From Ligustrum vulgare (taxonomy: Eukaryota; Streptophyta; Magnoliopsida; Lamiales; Oleaceae): a stretch of 64,000 nt of DNA. Below the pieces are notes generated by a model, which saw only the letters and a program-made list of their open reading frames with translations, did no database searches and was not told the origin of the DNA. Both the position numbers and the translations under genes were made by a program. Shown one piece after another: positions 9,686 through 20,278 of this stretch; position 1 is the stretch's first letter, and each line of letters begins with the position of its first letter. Where the stretch lies: positions 37,742,497-37,806,496 of the forward strand of contig OY743176.1 in assembly GCA_963555705.1 (NCBI GenBank). Direction: 5' to 3'.

Positions 9686-9991
9686 TTTTTCAAGAACAAC
9701 ACCATGATTCGGGACGAATCATCCTAAATAAGGAGGGAATGGTACGAATCAGGGTGGGCTTGACGGGAAAATCTATAATTCAAGACAAAAAAAGAAGTAG
9801 GTTCGGAGAACGTCAAAGATCAAACATTGCTTGTACGAAAGAAGGTTCGAGGCTAAACCAAGTGAGCAAGCCAAGAACAGCTTTATGATTCAGGACGAAT
9901 CATCTTAAAGGAAGAGGGGATGATGTGATCCGGAAAAGAAGCTAAGAACAATGTTATGATTCGGGACGAATCATCTTAAAGGAAGAGGGGA
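9686..9991 (+). other. Family B 3' region with duplicated LTR edge
   Basis: Untranslated 3' part with the repeated phrase ATGATTCGGGACGAATCATC. An LTR-edge unit of 71 bp occurs at 9921 and again from 9992 (both TGATGTGATCCG). In another frame the phrase encodes DSGRIILxKEGM, which resembles the DLRTNPFQQGGDDE motif just before the 3' LTR of family A. Confidence 0.6.
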
Positions 9992-10656
9992 TGATGTGAT
10001 CCGAAAAAGGCGTCAAAAATGAGAAATCAAGATACGGGCAATTCAACAATATTCTACATAGGAAAATGAGGAAGTTTCATGTTGGGCTCGAGTCGAGATT
10101 CAAATCAAATCAATTAATGTCAAAGGATCAGAAAATTGGGCAGAAGCTGACTTATGGCCGTAACAACCATTTTTACGGCCGTAACATCAACATCACGAAA
10201 TTGGGCAGAAAGGCAATGACGGCCGTAACGCATGATCTCACAGCCGTAAATGAAGTGGAAGTATTCACGGCCGTAATCCAAATACTCAAGGCTGTAAACA
10301 GAGTTTTGTAACTTTTATTATTTTGTTCAGAAGGTCACTTACGGCCGTAAATAAAATTGTCACGGCCGTATCATATGTTTTTAATTTTTAATCCTTAACT
10401 TAGGCTCCGCAGTTTTGAATTAATTAGGCTGTTTGGGTTTTTTTTAGTTCTAAATTATTTTGGTTATTTTAGTTGTTTTAGCTATTTTAGCATAATTAGA
10501 ATTCTATTCAGAGTCAGTTAGCGACTAGGGTTTATTTTACCTATTTATATGCTTTTCCAGTCAATGTAAAAATAGAATACTTTTGATGAATAAAATTATT
10601 GAGTGTTTTTACTCTCTCTAAAGGTGAGAATTTTCGCTTTAAACAACGAACTTATT
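9992..10656 (+). repeat. Family B LTR, 3'-truncated
   Basis: Starts TGATGTGATCCG and carries a four-pair palindrome array (10155/10176, 10220/10241, 10268/10289, 10342/10363; all 21 bp). The TATA region is near 10545. It is truncated after AACGAACTTAT, inside the first hairpin module, by a junction with family A pol in the opposite strand. Confidence 0.8.
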
Positions 10657-11066
10657 ATAGTGCGCAAAAGTTGGATTAATGTCCTATAACTACCTAGGTT
10701 TGACCATCAGTTTGCGGGTGACATGTAGTAGAAAATAACAATTTAGTACCCATTTTCCCCCACAAGACTTTCCAAAAGTAGCTTAGGAACTTAACATCCC
10801 TATCAGACACAATACTCCTAGGTATCCCATGGATTCTTACAACTTCCCTAAAGAATAGGTCCGCTATGTTAGTTGCGTCATCAGTTTTATTACAAGGAAT
10901 AAAATGCGCCATTTTGCTAAACCTCTACCACCACAAATATCGAGTCTTTACCTTTTTTTGTCCTAGGCAGACCTAACACAAAATCCATAGATATATCTAC
11001 CCAAGGTTCATTAGGTACGGGCAAAGGTGTATACAAACCTTGTGGTAAGACTCTAGACTTAGATTA
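10657..11066 (-). pseudogene. pol: Family A integrase fragment
   Basis: Contains [40 protein letters not shown] (integrase Asp) and HPQTDGQT, then stops at the rearrangement junction. The stop at 11064-11066 (TAA) interrupts the frame just after the zinc-binding CERCITCK; the other A copy has the same TAA at 23999-24001, while the fragment at 17760 has CAA. Confidence 0.85.
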
Positions 11067-12089
11067 TTTACAAGTTATGCATCTTTCACAAATATGGTGA
11101 ACATCCTTTTTCATTTTAGGCCAATAAAAATGCTCTTGTAAAGTTTCTAATGTCTTAAAAACACCAAAGTGCCCCATTAACCCCCCACCATGAGCCTCAC
11201 GCACAAGCAATTCACGCATAGAACAATTAGGCACACAAAGTTTACTTTCCCTAAACAAATAGCCATCATGCCTATAAAATTTATCAATTGCACCTTTTTC
11301 ACATGAAGCATAAATGGTAGAAAAATTAGGGTCATTAGCATACATACCTTTAATATATTCGAACCCAAGCAACTTCGCATTTAAAGAAGTTAAGAGAGCA
11401 TACCTGCGAGAAAGGGCATCTGCTACCATATTCTCCTTACCTTGCTTATAGCGAATGACATATGGAAAGGTCTCAATGAATTCCATCCAACGGGCGTGTC
11501 TTTTGTTTAGCTTACCTTGTCCCTTGAGGTGTTTCAGTGACTCGTGGTCAGTGTGTATAACGAATTCCTGTGGCCACAGATAGTGCTGCCATGTTCCCAA
11601 TGCACGAACAAGAGCATAAAGCTCCTTGTCGTAGGTAGGATAATTCAAGACTGCCCCACTCAGCTTTTCACTGAAAAATGCAATCGGTCTTTTTTCCTGC
11701 ATAAGAACAGCTCCAATACCTATTCCTGATGCATCACATTCAATCTCAAAGGTTTGGTTAAAGTTAGGTAAAGCTAAAACCGGTGCAGAACATAACCTAT
11801 CCTTAAGCATTTTAAAAGCATTTTCTTGTGCTTCCCCCCAATGGAATCCTACACTTTTCTTGACTATTTCTGTTAGTGGTGCTGCAAGTGTGCTAAAATC
11901 TTTAACAGACCTCCTATAAAACCCAGCCAACCCGTGGAAGCTCCTAACCTCCGTAATACTTTTGGGAGTTGGCCATTCTTTAATAGCACGAATTTTCTCC
12001 TCATCTACCTCAACACCATTAGAACTAACGACAAAACCAAGAAAAATTACCTTTTCCATGAAAAAAGTACACTTTTTTAAAATTAGCAT
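11064..12089 (-). pseudogene. pol: Family A pol: RT end, RNase H, integrase zinc domain
   Basis: Shows the RT end ([20 protein letters not shown]), the connection and RNase H ([49 protein letters not shown]) and the integrase HHCC-type end ([13 protein letters not shown]...CERCITCK). It follows 12025-12819 after a one-base frameshift near 12065-12075 in an A-rich run and ends at the TAA 11064-11066. The RNase H acidic residues are present. As it stands the polyprotein is not translatable in one piece. Confidence 0.88.
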
Positions 12090-12819
12090 ATAGTTTATCA
12101 GTTTTCAAAACTTCCAAAACAGATCTTAAATGTTCAATGTGATCACCTAAGTTCTTACTATATACCAGAATGTCATCAAAGTATACCACGACAAATTTAC
12201 CAATGTAAGCACGCAAGACATGATTCATTAATCTCATAAAAGTGCTAGGTGCATTTGAGAGGCCGAACGACATAACCATCCATTCATATAAACCATATTT
12301 GGTTTTGAAGGCGGTTTTCCATTCATCACCTTCTTTCATACGAATTTGGTGATAACCACTCTTAAGGTCTATTTTACTAAAAATACTAGCACCATAAAGT
12401 TCATCAAGCATGTCATCAAGTCTAGGTATGGGATGGCGATATTTTACCGTAATATTGTTGACTGCCCTACAGTCCACGCACATCCTCCAAGTCCCATCCT
12501 TTTTGGGTACCAACAGAACTGGTACTACACATGGGCTCATGCTTTCCCGAACATAGCCCTTTTTCAGCAGCTCTTCAACCTGCTTTTGTAGCTCCTTGGT
12601 CTCTTCTGGATTGCTCCTATAAGCTGGCCTGTTTGGAATGACCGCTCCTGGTACGAAGTCAATCTGGTGTTCAATCTCTCGAATTGGCGGCAGCCCACTC
12701 GGAATCTCCTCAGGAAATAAATTTGCAAATTCCTGCAAAAGAGACACAGCTAAACTGGGGAGGGAGTGGTTAGCTTCATCGAGCACAAGGAGAGATTCCT
12801 TGTACATTAGTAAAATCAC
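12025..12819 (-). pseudogene. pol: Family A pol: reverse transcriptase
   Basis: Covers RT fingers and palm: [60 protein letters not shown], and the catalytic [10 protein letters not shown] box. A TAG at 12856-12858 upstream (family A copy 2 has CAG) separates it from gag-protease, and a frameshift separates it from RNase H. Otherwise the RT is well preserved. Confidence 0.9.
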
Positions 12820-12963
12820 AGGTTTATTTGTAGAAATAGCTTTGGTGATATCACTCTATTTTGCGTAGAAGCTTACCTTTGTTTTCTCTCTTTTACTGGC
12901 ACTCTTCACACCCTCTCCTTTTTCTGGGATCGTGGTCCCAACTCTCGGTTTTTCACACAACTC

Positions 12964-14403
12964 TCATTTTTCCGGGATCGTGGTCCCGACCCTCTTCTGT
13001 TCACTCAACTCTCCTTTTTCCGGGATCGTGGTCCCGACCCTCTTTCTCTCTTCCTCACTTTTTAATTTCAGTTGGTCTTCATAGACCTGTTGTGGTGACA
13101 AAGGCATTAGTTTGACATTTTTCCCATCCTTAGTGAAGGTATACCTATTTTTAAATCCATCATGAATAACCTTCCTATCGAATTGCCATGGCCTGCCCAA
13201 CAAGATGTGCCCCGCATGCATGGGTACCACATCACAAACCACGCTACCTTCATACTTCCCAATCGCCAAATCAACTACCACCTGTTTATTTACCTTAATC
13301 TCGCCCGATTCATTTAACCACTGTAGCTTATATGGCCTAGGGTGTTTTAGCATAGGTAGGCACAATTTCTCTACTAGAGTAGTGCTAGCAACGTTCGCAC
13401 AACTACCCCCATCTATTATCAAACTACACACCTTGTTATTCACAAAGCACCTAGTATGAAATATATTTTCTCGCTGCTCACCCGACTCTTCCACCTTAAC
13501 TTGAGTACTAAGGGCTCTCCTAGTGACAAGTGATTTAGCTATTGCGTAGTCCGCATCATCATTTTCACTAACATCCTCTAGAGCTGGCATATCCTTATAC
13601 TCATCCTCCACTTCTCCCCCTTTCTCATCCTCCGAACTTAATACCCCATCACGCAAAACTAATATTCGTTTATTTGGACATTGTGAAGAAATATGTCCTA
13701 AACCCGAACATTTAAAACAACGAATATCCCTAGTCCTAGGAGTTTGAGAATCAGAAGCAATTTTAGCTTTGTTGGGTGGCTCTACTTTTCCCTTTGGTGC
13801 CTCAAATTTATTTTTCTGCACAATCCCTTCATTTTTAGAAGTCCCATTCCAAGTAGTCCTTCCAAAAGAATTGGAACTGGTAGAGAATTTGGAAGTTCCC
13901 TTCCTTTTTAATTGTTGCTCCACTTTCATGGCCATGTGAAGCATCTCCTCCAAATCAATATAATGCTGCAATTCAATAACATTAGCAATATCTCGATTTA
14001 AACCATTTAAAAATCTAGCCATGGTAGCCTCGGGGTCTTCCTCTATATTTGCCCTAATCATGGCAACCTCCATCTCCCTATGGTAATCCTCCACACTCTT
14101 ACTACCTTGGGAAAGGGTTTGTAATTTTTGGTAGAGATCCCTATAGTAATGTCCAGGCACGAATCGTTTTCTCATAAGGGCCTTCAACTTATCCCAAGTT
14201 TCAATAGGCCTCTCCCCATTTCTCCTTTTACTAGTTACCAATTGATCCCACCATACTATAGCATAATCAGTAAATTTTACGACTGCCAATTTAACCTTTT
14301 TAGCTTCCGAATAATTATGACAATCAAAAATTAATTCTACCCTCTTTTCCCATTCAAAATAAACATCCGGATTACTTTTACCTTGAAACGAGGGAATGGA
14401 CAT
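12964..14403 (-). pseudogene. gag: Family A gag-protease (long open part)
   Basis: 479 residues open from an internal Met (MSIPSFQGKSNPDVYFEWEK). Gag core: ELIFDCHNYSEAKKVKLAVV, WWDQLVTSKRR, VEDYHREMEVAMIRAN. Zinc knuckle: CFKCSGLGHISSQC (CX2CX4HX4C). Protease: FHTRCFVNNKVCSLIIDGGS, active-site motif DGGS, and HILLGRPWQFDRKV. A tandem KRVGTTIPEK-type peptide repeat ends the frame, where a TGA (12964-12966) replaces the Gly codon of copy 2. The true start is upstream at 14810. Confidence 0.9.
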
Positions 14404-14810
14404 TTTTATATTACCAATATGTCCATCTAAATCATCCCTACGATCACGCCTATATCCCCTATCACGTCTTTCTCCCCGATCTCGTCTCCTACCAACACTA
14501 GTAATAGATAAATCACCACTATCCTCATCACTATCAACAACCTCAACACGTTCAGTCCTAGCTCTAAATTGTGGGTTGAAGTCATACCTTAGTGGTCTCC
14601 GTAAATTAGGAAAATTGCGCGGTTGATCCTGAGTGGTTGAGCAATTCCCGCACCACGTGTCTCCCCCGGATTATTTACCATTACCACAAATTTTTCTTCC
14701 AACTTGGCATCCAACCTCGCCTCAAATTTTGCAAAACGTTCCTCCACCATTGCAAGCATTTTGAAATCTTGAAGATCCTTTTCCGTTGACGAAACTTCCT
14801 TCTGTGACAT
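14404..14810 (-). pseudogene. gag: Family A gag N-terminus
   Basis: Starts MSQKEVSSTEKDLQDFKMLA at 14810, followed by the coil VEERFAKFEARLDAKLEEKF. A frameshift after about 70 residues leads into an Arg/Asp-rich stretch (SVGRRRDRGERR type) that joins the MSIPSFQ part. Copies 2 and 3 carry a TAG at codon 8 (20300-20302 and 32410-32412); this copy does not, so it gives the better view of the N-terminus. Confidence 0.75.
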
Positions 14811-15411
14811 CGTTAGTAATAAAGAAAAGAGAAAAATTAAATAAAGATCCTCACGAGTTTTATCGCTCGTGTATCACTCAATTTGGCTTTTTCCCTCTAT
14901 TAATCTCACCACTCTGCCTTTTTCCTCTCTATTCCCTTTTTTCCCACGTTCTCAAAGAACCCACCAAACTAGTCACGGATTTGGTCCTTGTGGAATAAAC
15001 CCCAAAGCGTAAATAAGGAAAGTTGATGGAAAATATTGGAATTAGGAAATTTAAGAAAGAAATTATGGAAACAAGAATTCTATTGCAAGAAGAAGTTTTA
15101 TGGAAACAAGAATAAATAATTTTATGAAAACAAAGATTTGTTGGAAAGATTTGCCCAAGATTATTTTCCTGATTTATTGTCCAAATCAACAACTATCTTT
15201 TTTTCTTCTTTTTTTTTTTTTTTTCTATTCAACAAGAATAATCAAGAACAAGAAAAAAACAGAAATTGGCAAATCTTGAATTTTCGGGAGAAATTTCAAG
15301 AAACACGAATTGAAATGGAATTTTTTTTTTTGAATGATTAATAACTGGAAATAAAAGAAAAAAAATTGGAATACTAAATAATTGGATTTAGAGACAGGCT
15401 CTGATACCAGA
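14811..15411 (-). other. Family A leader and primer-binding site
   Basis: Leader of about 580 bp without a gene, AT-rich, with pyrimidine and A runs. The primer-binding site at 15395-15411 (reverse complement TCTGGTATCAGAGCCTG) has a perfect Met-tRNA core and abuts the LTR at 15412. Confidence 0.88.
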
Positions 15412-16263
15412 TGATGTGATCCGTTATGGGGATCACCAAGAACACGCGGAATTAAACGCCGGAAAGCTCTAAAATCCAAGATAGTAGACGGTTACAATGC
15501 AACCCCGACCTCACGACGCAAGAACTATGGGTATATTAAACCCAAAACCCGTTACGATGCGGAGATAAGAACCACAAAGGGGGAACGCCACAAAGGTTGT
15601 CAAATCCTTTGTTAAGTTTAATTTGTTCGACGAGAACACGAAGAAAATATAAGGTAATATCTCACCTTAAATATCATTAATCTCAAGAATAAAAGTTGTG
15701 TTTTACAATGCTGAATAAAGCCATATATAGGCAAATAAAATAAAGCAACTAAAAATAAACTAGAATTCAACCTAAAACTAAAAAGCTAAAAACGCTTAAC
15801 ATTAACTTAAAATTCGGAACTTAAGTTACGGCCGTGAAACTGACCTTTTTGGCCGTAAACAAGCTACGGATTAAAAATTGACAACATATGTTACGGCCGT
15901 GAAAATGACCTTTACGGCCGTAATCAATATTCTGAATTAAAACTACTAAACTTTTTTACGGCCGTGAAATAGAGGGTTACGGCCGTGAATCCGTTACGAC
16001 CGTGATATCAGGCTTTACGGCCGTGATTCAATTGCTGCCCAATTTCTTGTTCTTCTTTATTCCAAATGCGTAGTAACAACTTTGGTTCTTCTCCCACTTT
16101 GTTATGCAACGTAAATGAAGTCTTTGCACTCGAGCACTCGTCCATCCACGCTTGCATGAATCCTTGCATTGTCTGCTCGATTCTTTTGGCTCTTTGTCTC
16201 GTTATTGGTCCTACGGGTACGTGCAACGGGTCAACGTTCTTCGAGCCACTCCGGAACTCATCA
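15412..16263 (-). repeat. Family A 5' LTR (852 bp)
   Basis: TGATGTGATCCGTTATGG...CCGGAACTCATCA on the plus strand. The boundaries match the solo LTR 42052-42949, which has a TSD. Palindrome cores at 15829/15850, 15894/15915, 15959/15980 and 15997/16018 are all 21 bp apart. The right part encodes, on the minus strand, the C-terminal segment SKNVDPLHVPVGPITRQRAK. Right flank: CTGTC; the partner TSD is lost. Confidence 0.9.
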
Positions 16264-16468
16264 CTGTCCCTTACAATGAAAGAGAATGAATATAAATAAC
16301 CGAAATAAACATAGCCGCTAATTGGGCTCAAAATAGACTCCTAATTGACCTAAAATACTAAAATAGGAAAAGGAAATAAAACATACGAAAATGGAATTAA
16401 AAATCCGCATTATTTGTGTTAAGATTTACGGCCGTGACAACATCACTTATGGCCATAACTGTACTTTT
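16264..16468 (-). repeat. Family D LTR fragment
   Basis: Reverse complement of D LTR sequence around the TATA box and array (compare 5325-5530). From about 16394 on it is also the left end of the duplicated block shared with 8828. I see no gene. Confidence 0.65.
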
Positions 16469-17624
16469 TGTTGAGTTCCGGAGTGGCTCGACGAGCGTTG
16501 ACCCGTTGCACGTGCCCGTAGGACCAATAACGAGGCAAAGAGTGAAAAGAATCAAGCAAGCAATGCAAGGATTCATGCAAGCGTGGATGGATGAGTGCTC
16601 GAGTGCAAAGACCTCATTTACGTTGCATAACAAAGTGGAAGAGGAACCAAAGTTGTTACTATGGATTTGGATCAAAGAACAACAAGAAATTAAGGCAGAA
16701 GCATTCTCACGGCCGTAGCACCCCTTTTTACAGCCGTAACATGAACATTGCAAAATTGTGCAGAAAGGCAATTACTTCCGTAAACTATGATCTCACGGCC
16801 GTAACATTGTTGACAATGATAGGAATGAATTGGAAGTTGGGGTAGAAGTTCAACATTTGAATGTTGAAATTGTCAATAAAAATATTGAAGAGGTGGTTAA
16901 ATGTGAAAAATTAGAAAATGTGGTTGAGAAAAAGAAGAGAATGAGCAAGAAAGTATATTAACTTTTGGAGGCGACGATAAGGGCCTCGTGGTTGGAAAAA
17001 AAGTTGTGGAGGTTTTGTATCATGAATACAAGGATCCATACCTTGTGCATGGAGACGCTAACGTTTCCCTCCCCATTTTTTTTAATCTTTCTTACAGATT
17101 TATTGTACATGTAAGTTTGATTTACTTAAACCTTGGTCAATTCCCCTCGTGTTTCAATACCTTCTTCTCTACAAATTGGAGGACCAGCATTTATTGAATG
17201 CATGTCAGGGAATCGACAATTTTCCGTTTGATCCAGGAGGTACAGTTTGATTTTTCAAGAACAACACCATGATTCGGGACGAATCATCCTAAATAAGGAG
17301 GGAATGGTATGAATCAGGGTGGGCTTGATGGGAAAATCTATAATTCAATACAAAACAAGAAGTCAAGTAGGTTCGGAGAACGTCAAAGATCAAACATTGC
17401 TTGTACGAAAGAAGGTTCGAGGCTAAACCAAGTGAGCAAGCCAAGAACAGCTTTATGATTTAGGACGAATCATCTTAAAGGAAGAGGGGATTATGTGATC
17501 CGGAAAAGAAGCTAAGAACAATGTTATGATTCGGGACGAATCATCTTAAAGGAAGAGGGGATGATGTGATCCGAAAAAGGCGTCAAAAATGAGAAATCAA
17601 GATACGGGCAATTCAACAATATTC
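16469..17624 (+). repeat. Duplicate of the 8902-10050 block
   Basis: Family A LTR 5' part (16469-16815), family B ORF C-terminus (16816-17250, with extra frame breaks), B 3' region with the duplicated LTR edge (17491 and 17562; 71 bp), and only 63 bp of B LTR. The match to 8828-10048 is nearly base for base. The right junction (ATTCTA then TGCGTGAATTGC) joins family A pol at a shared TTCTA, a microhomology junction. Confidence 0.85.
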
Positions 17625-18341
17625 TATGCGTGAATTGCTAGTGCGTGAGGCTCATGGTGGGGGTTATTAAGACGTTAGAAACTTTACAAGAGTACTATTA
17701 TTGTCCTAAAATGAAAAGAGATGTTCACCATATTTGTGAAAGGGGCATAACTTGTAAACAATCTAAGTCCAGGGTCTTACCATAAGGTTTGTATACACCT
17801 TTGCCCGTACCTAATGAACCTTGGGTAGATATATCTATGGGTTTTGTGTTAGGTCTACCTATGACAAAAAAATATATAGACTCGATATTTTTGGTGGTAG
17901 ACAGATTTAGCAAAATGACACATTTTATTCCTTGTCATAAAACTGATGATGTAACAAACATAGCGGACCTATTCTTTAGGGAAGTTGTGAGACTCCATGG
18001 GATACCTAGGAGTATTGTCTCTGATAGGAATGTTAAGTTCCTAAGCTACTTTTGGAAAGTCTTGTGGGAGAAGATGGGTACTAAATTGTTATTTTCTACT
18101 ACATGTCACCCGCAAACTGATGGTCAAACGGAGGTAGTTAGTAAGACATTAATCCAACTTTTGCGCACTATAATAAATAAGAATTTAAAAAGTTGGGAGG
18201 AATGTTTTCCATTTGTGGAATTTGCTTATAATTGATCTGTGCATTCTATTACTTCATGTTCACCTTTTGAAGTTGTTTATGGTTTCAACCTGCTAACTCC
18301 TCTTAATTTGATTCCTTTACCTGCAGATGAAATGAGCAGTT
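17625..18341 (+). pseudogene. pol: Family A integrase fragment (scrambled copy)
   Basis: From [12 protein letters not shown] through [20 protein letters not shown], the integrase core [12 protein letters not shown] / [40 protein letters not shown] and SPFEVVYGFNLLTPLNLIPL. It has a deletion after HGGG, a stop at 17784 and a stop at 18234. It is fused at about 18342 to a gag piece, so pol precedes gag here, the reverse of element order. Confidence 0.85.
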
Positions 18342-18715
18342 TACTGATTATGCTACAGTATGGTGGGATCAATTGGTTACCAGTAAAAGGAGGAATGGGG
18401 AGAGTCCTATTGAAACTTGGGATGAGTTGAAGGCCCTTATGAGAAAACGATTTGTGCCTAGACATTACTATAGGGATCTCTACCAAAAACTACAAACCCT
18501 TTCCCAAGGTAGTAAGAGTGTGGAGGATTACCATAGGGAGATGGAGGTTGACATGATTACGGTAAATATAGAGGAAGACCCGAAGGCAACCATGGCTAGG
18601 TTTCTAAATGGTTTAAATCGAGATATTGCTAATGTTATTGAATTGCAACATTATATCAATTTGGAGGAGATGCTTTACATGGCCATGAAAGTGGAGAGAC
18701 AATTAAAAAGGAAGG
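18342..18715 (+). pseudogene. gag: Family A gag fragment
   Basis: Gag core from TDYAIVWW through KALMRKRFVPRHYYRDLYQK and NGLNRDIANVIELQHYINLE to ERQLKRK, open in one frame. The left end is joined to pol at a short TTTA microhomology. The right end is cut exactly at the start of the family A LTR at 18716; family A copies elsewhere continue GAACTTC, so this gag was probably the target of that LTR element. Confidence 0.85.
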
Positions 18716-19654
18716 TGATGAGTTCCGGAGTGGCTCAACGAGCGTTGACCCGTTCCACGTGCCCGTAGGACCAATAACGAGGCAAAGAGCCAAAAGAATC
18801 AAGCAGGCAATGCAAGGATTCATGCGAGCGTGGATGGATGAGTGTTCGAGTGCAAAGACCTCGTTTACGTTGCATAACAAAGTGGAAGAAGAACCAAAGT
18901 TATTACAATGCATTTGGATCAAAGAAGAACAAGAAAATAAGGCAGAAGTGGAATCACGGCCGTAACACCTCTTTTACGGCCGTAAAATCATGTTGGCTAA
19001 ATTTGTGCAGAAAGGCAGTCACAGCCGTAAACCATGATCTCACGGCCGTAACATTATCAAGACAAAATTATGCAGAAGATGACTCACGGCCGTAAAGGAC
19101 ATCCTCACGGCCGTAAATAAAGTTTAGTAGTTTTTATATTTTTATTCAGAGAGTCGATTACGGCCGTATATAAATTTGTCACGGCCGTAACATGTGTTTT
19201 GCTTTTTAGTCCGTAAGTCACTTACAGCCGTAAACTTAAAAGTTACGGCCGAAAATTAGGCGGCGTATTTTTAACCTAGTTTCAGCGTTTAGTTTATTTG
19301 CAATTGTAGTTTATTTAGGTTTCTTTATTTTGTTAGCCTATATATATGACTTTATTCAGCAATGTAAAAACAACTATTATTCTTGAGATTAATGATATTG
19401 AATGTGAGATATTCCCTTAATTTCTTCGTGTTCTCGTCGAACAAATTGAACTTATCAAAGGATTTGACAACCTTTGTGGCGTTCCCCTTTTGTGGTTCTT
19501 ATCTGCGCATCGTAACGGGTTTTGGGTTTAATATACCCATAGTTCTTGCGTCGTGAGGTAGGGTTGCATTGTTACCGTCTACGATCTTGGATTTTAGAGC
19601 TTTCCGGCGTTTAATTCCGCTTGTTCTTGGTGATTCCCGTATCGGATCACATCA
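18716..19654 (+). repeat. Family A 5' LTR of copy 2 (939 bp)
   Basis: TGATGAGTTCCGG...CGGATCACATCA, followed directly by primer site TCTGGTATCAGAGCCTG (19655-19671). It holds the coding segment (to about 18965, ending SRP-stop inside the first palindrome), a five-pair array at 18955-19255, a TATATATA region near 19345, and one hairpin module (19448-19484). By eye it differs from the downstream LTR (24912) at about one base in ten, so the two either diverged long ago or do not belong to one insertion. Confidence 0.88.
18955..19255. promoter_or_regulatory. Paired-palindrome U3 array (five pairs)
   Basis: Six-base cores at 18957/18977, 19022/19043, 19087/19108, 19161/19182 and 19225/19246: spacings 20, 21, 21, 21, 21. 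Gaps between pairs are 45, 44, 53 and 43 bp. Some cores are CAGCCG instead of CGGCCG, as expected from decay at CpG or CHG sites. The most complete array in the window. Confidence 0.88.
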
Positions 19655-19671
19655 TCTGGTATCAGAGCCTG

Positions 19672-20278
19672 TCTCTAAATCCAATTATTTAGTATTCCAG
19701 TTCTTTTTCTTTTATTTCCAGTTATTAATCATTCAAAAAAAAAATTCATTCCAATTCTTATTTCTTGAAATTCGTCAGAAATTCAAGATTTGCCAATTTC
19801 TGTTTCTTGTTCTTGATTATTTTTTTTGAGTAGCCAAAAAAAAAAAAAAAATCCGAAATTTACAAAAAAAATAAAAAAATAAATAGAAAAGAAGTGTTGT
19901 TGATTTTGAATAAGAAATCAAGAAAATAATATTTGGCAAATCTTTCCAACAATTCTTGTTTCCAATAAATTCCTTATTCTTGTTTCCATAAAACTTCTAC
20001 TTGAAATAGAATTCTTGTTTCCATAATTTCCTTCCTAAACTGCCTAATTCCAATTTTTCCTTCAACTTTACTTATTTGCACTTTGGGGTTTATTCCAGAA
20101 GGACCAAATCCGTGACTAGTTTGGTGGGTTCTTTGAGAACGTGGGAAAAAGGGAATAGAGAGGAAAAGACAGAGTGATGAGATTAATCTCTGGAAAAAGC
20201 CAAAATCGAGTGATACACGAGTGATAAAACACGTGAGGATCTTTATTTAATTTTTTTCTCATTTCTTTATTTCTAACC
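19672..20278 (+). other. Family A copy 2 leader
   Basis: AT-rich 5' leader between primer site and gag with several A or T runs. No gene or conserved ORF seen. It matches the leaders at 14811-15394 and 31839-32388. Confidence 0.8.

Larger units (their letters stand above)
10657..15411 (-). mobile_element. Family A autonomous element, internal region (3'-truncated)
   Basis: Minus-strand body of a chromovirus-like Ty3/gypsy element. Order from the right: primer site (15395-15411), leader, gag (from 14810), protease, RT, RNase H, integrase. It is cut at 10657 in the integrase core, so the end of pol and the 3' LTR are lost. Its 5' LTR is 15412-16263. Domain order PR-RT-RH-IN is that of Ty3/gypsy, not copia. 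A CRM-like placement is suggested by the motifs and by pol running into the 3' LTR in sister copies, but no tree was made. Confidence 0.85.

Noticed and set aside
18955..19255. CRISPR-like array (repeated motif with spacers)
   Set aside because: The repeats are 12-bp palindromes with variable short gaps in a plant LTR; there are no cas genes and no direct repeats of 24-37 bp.
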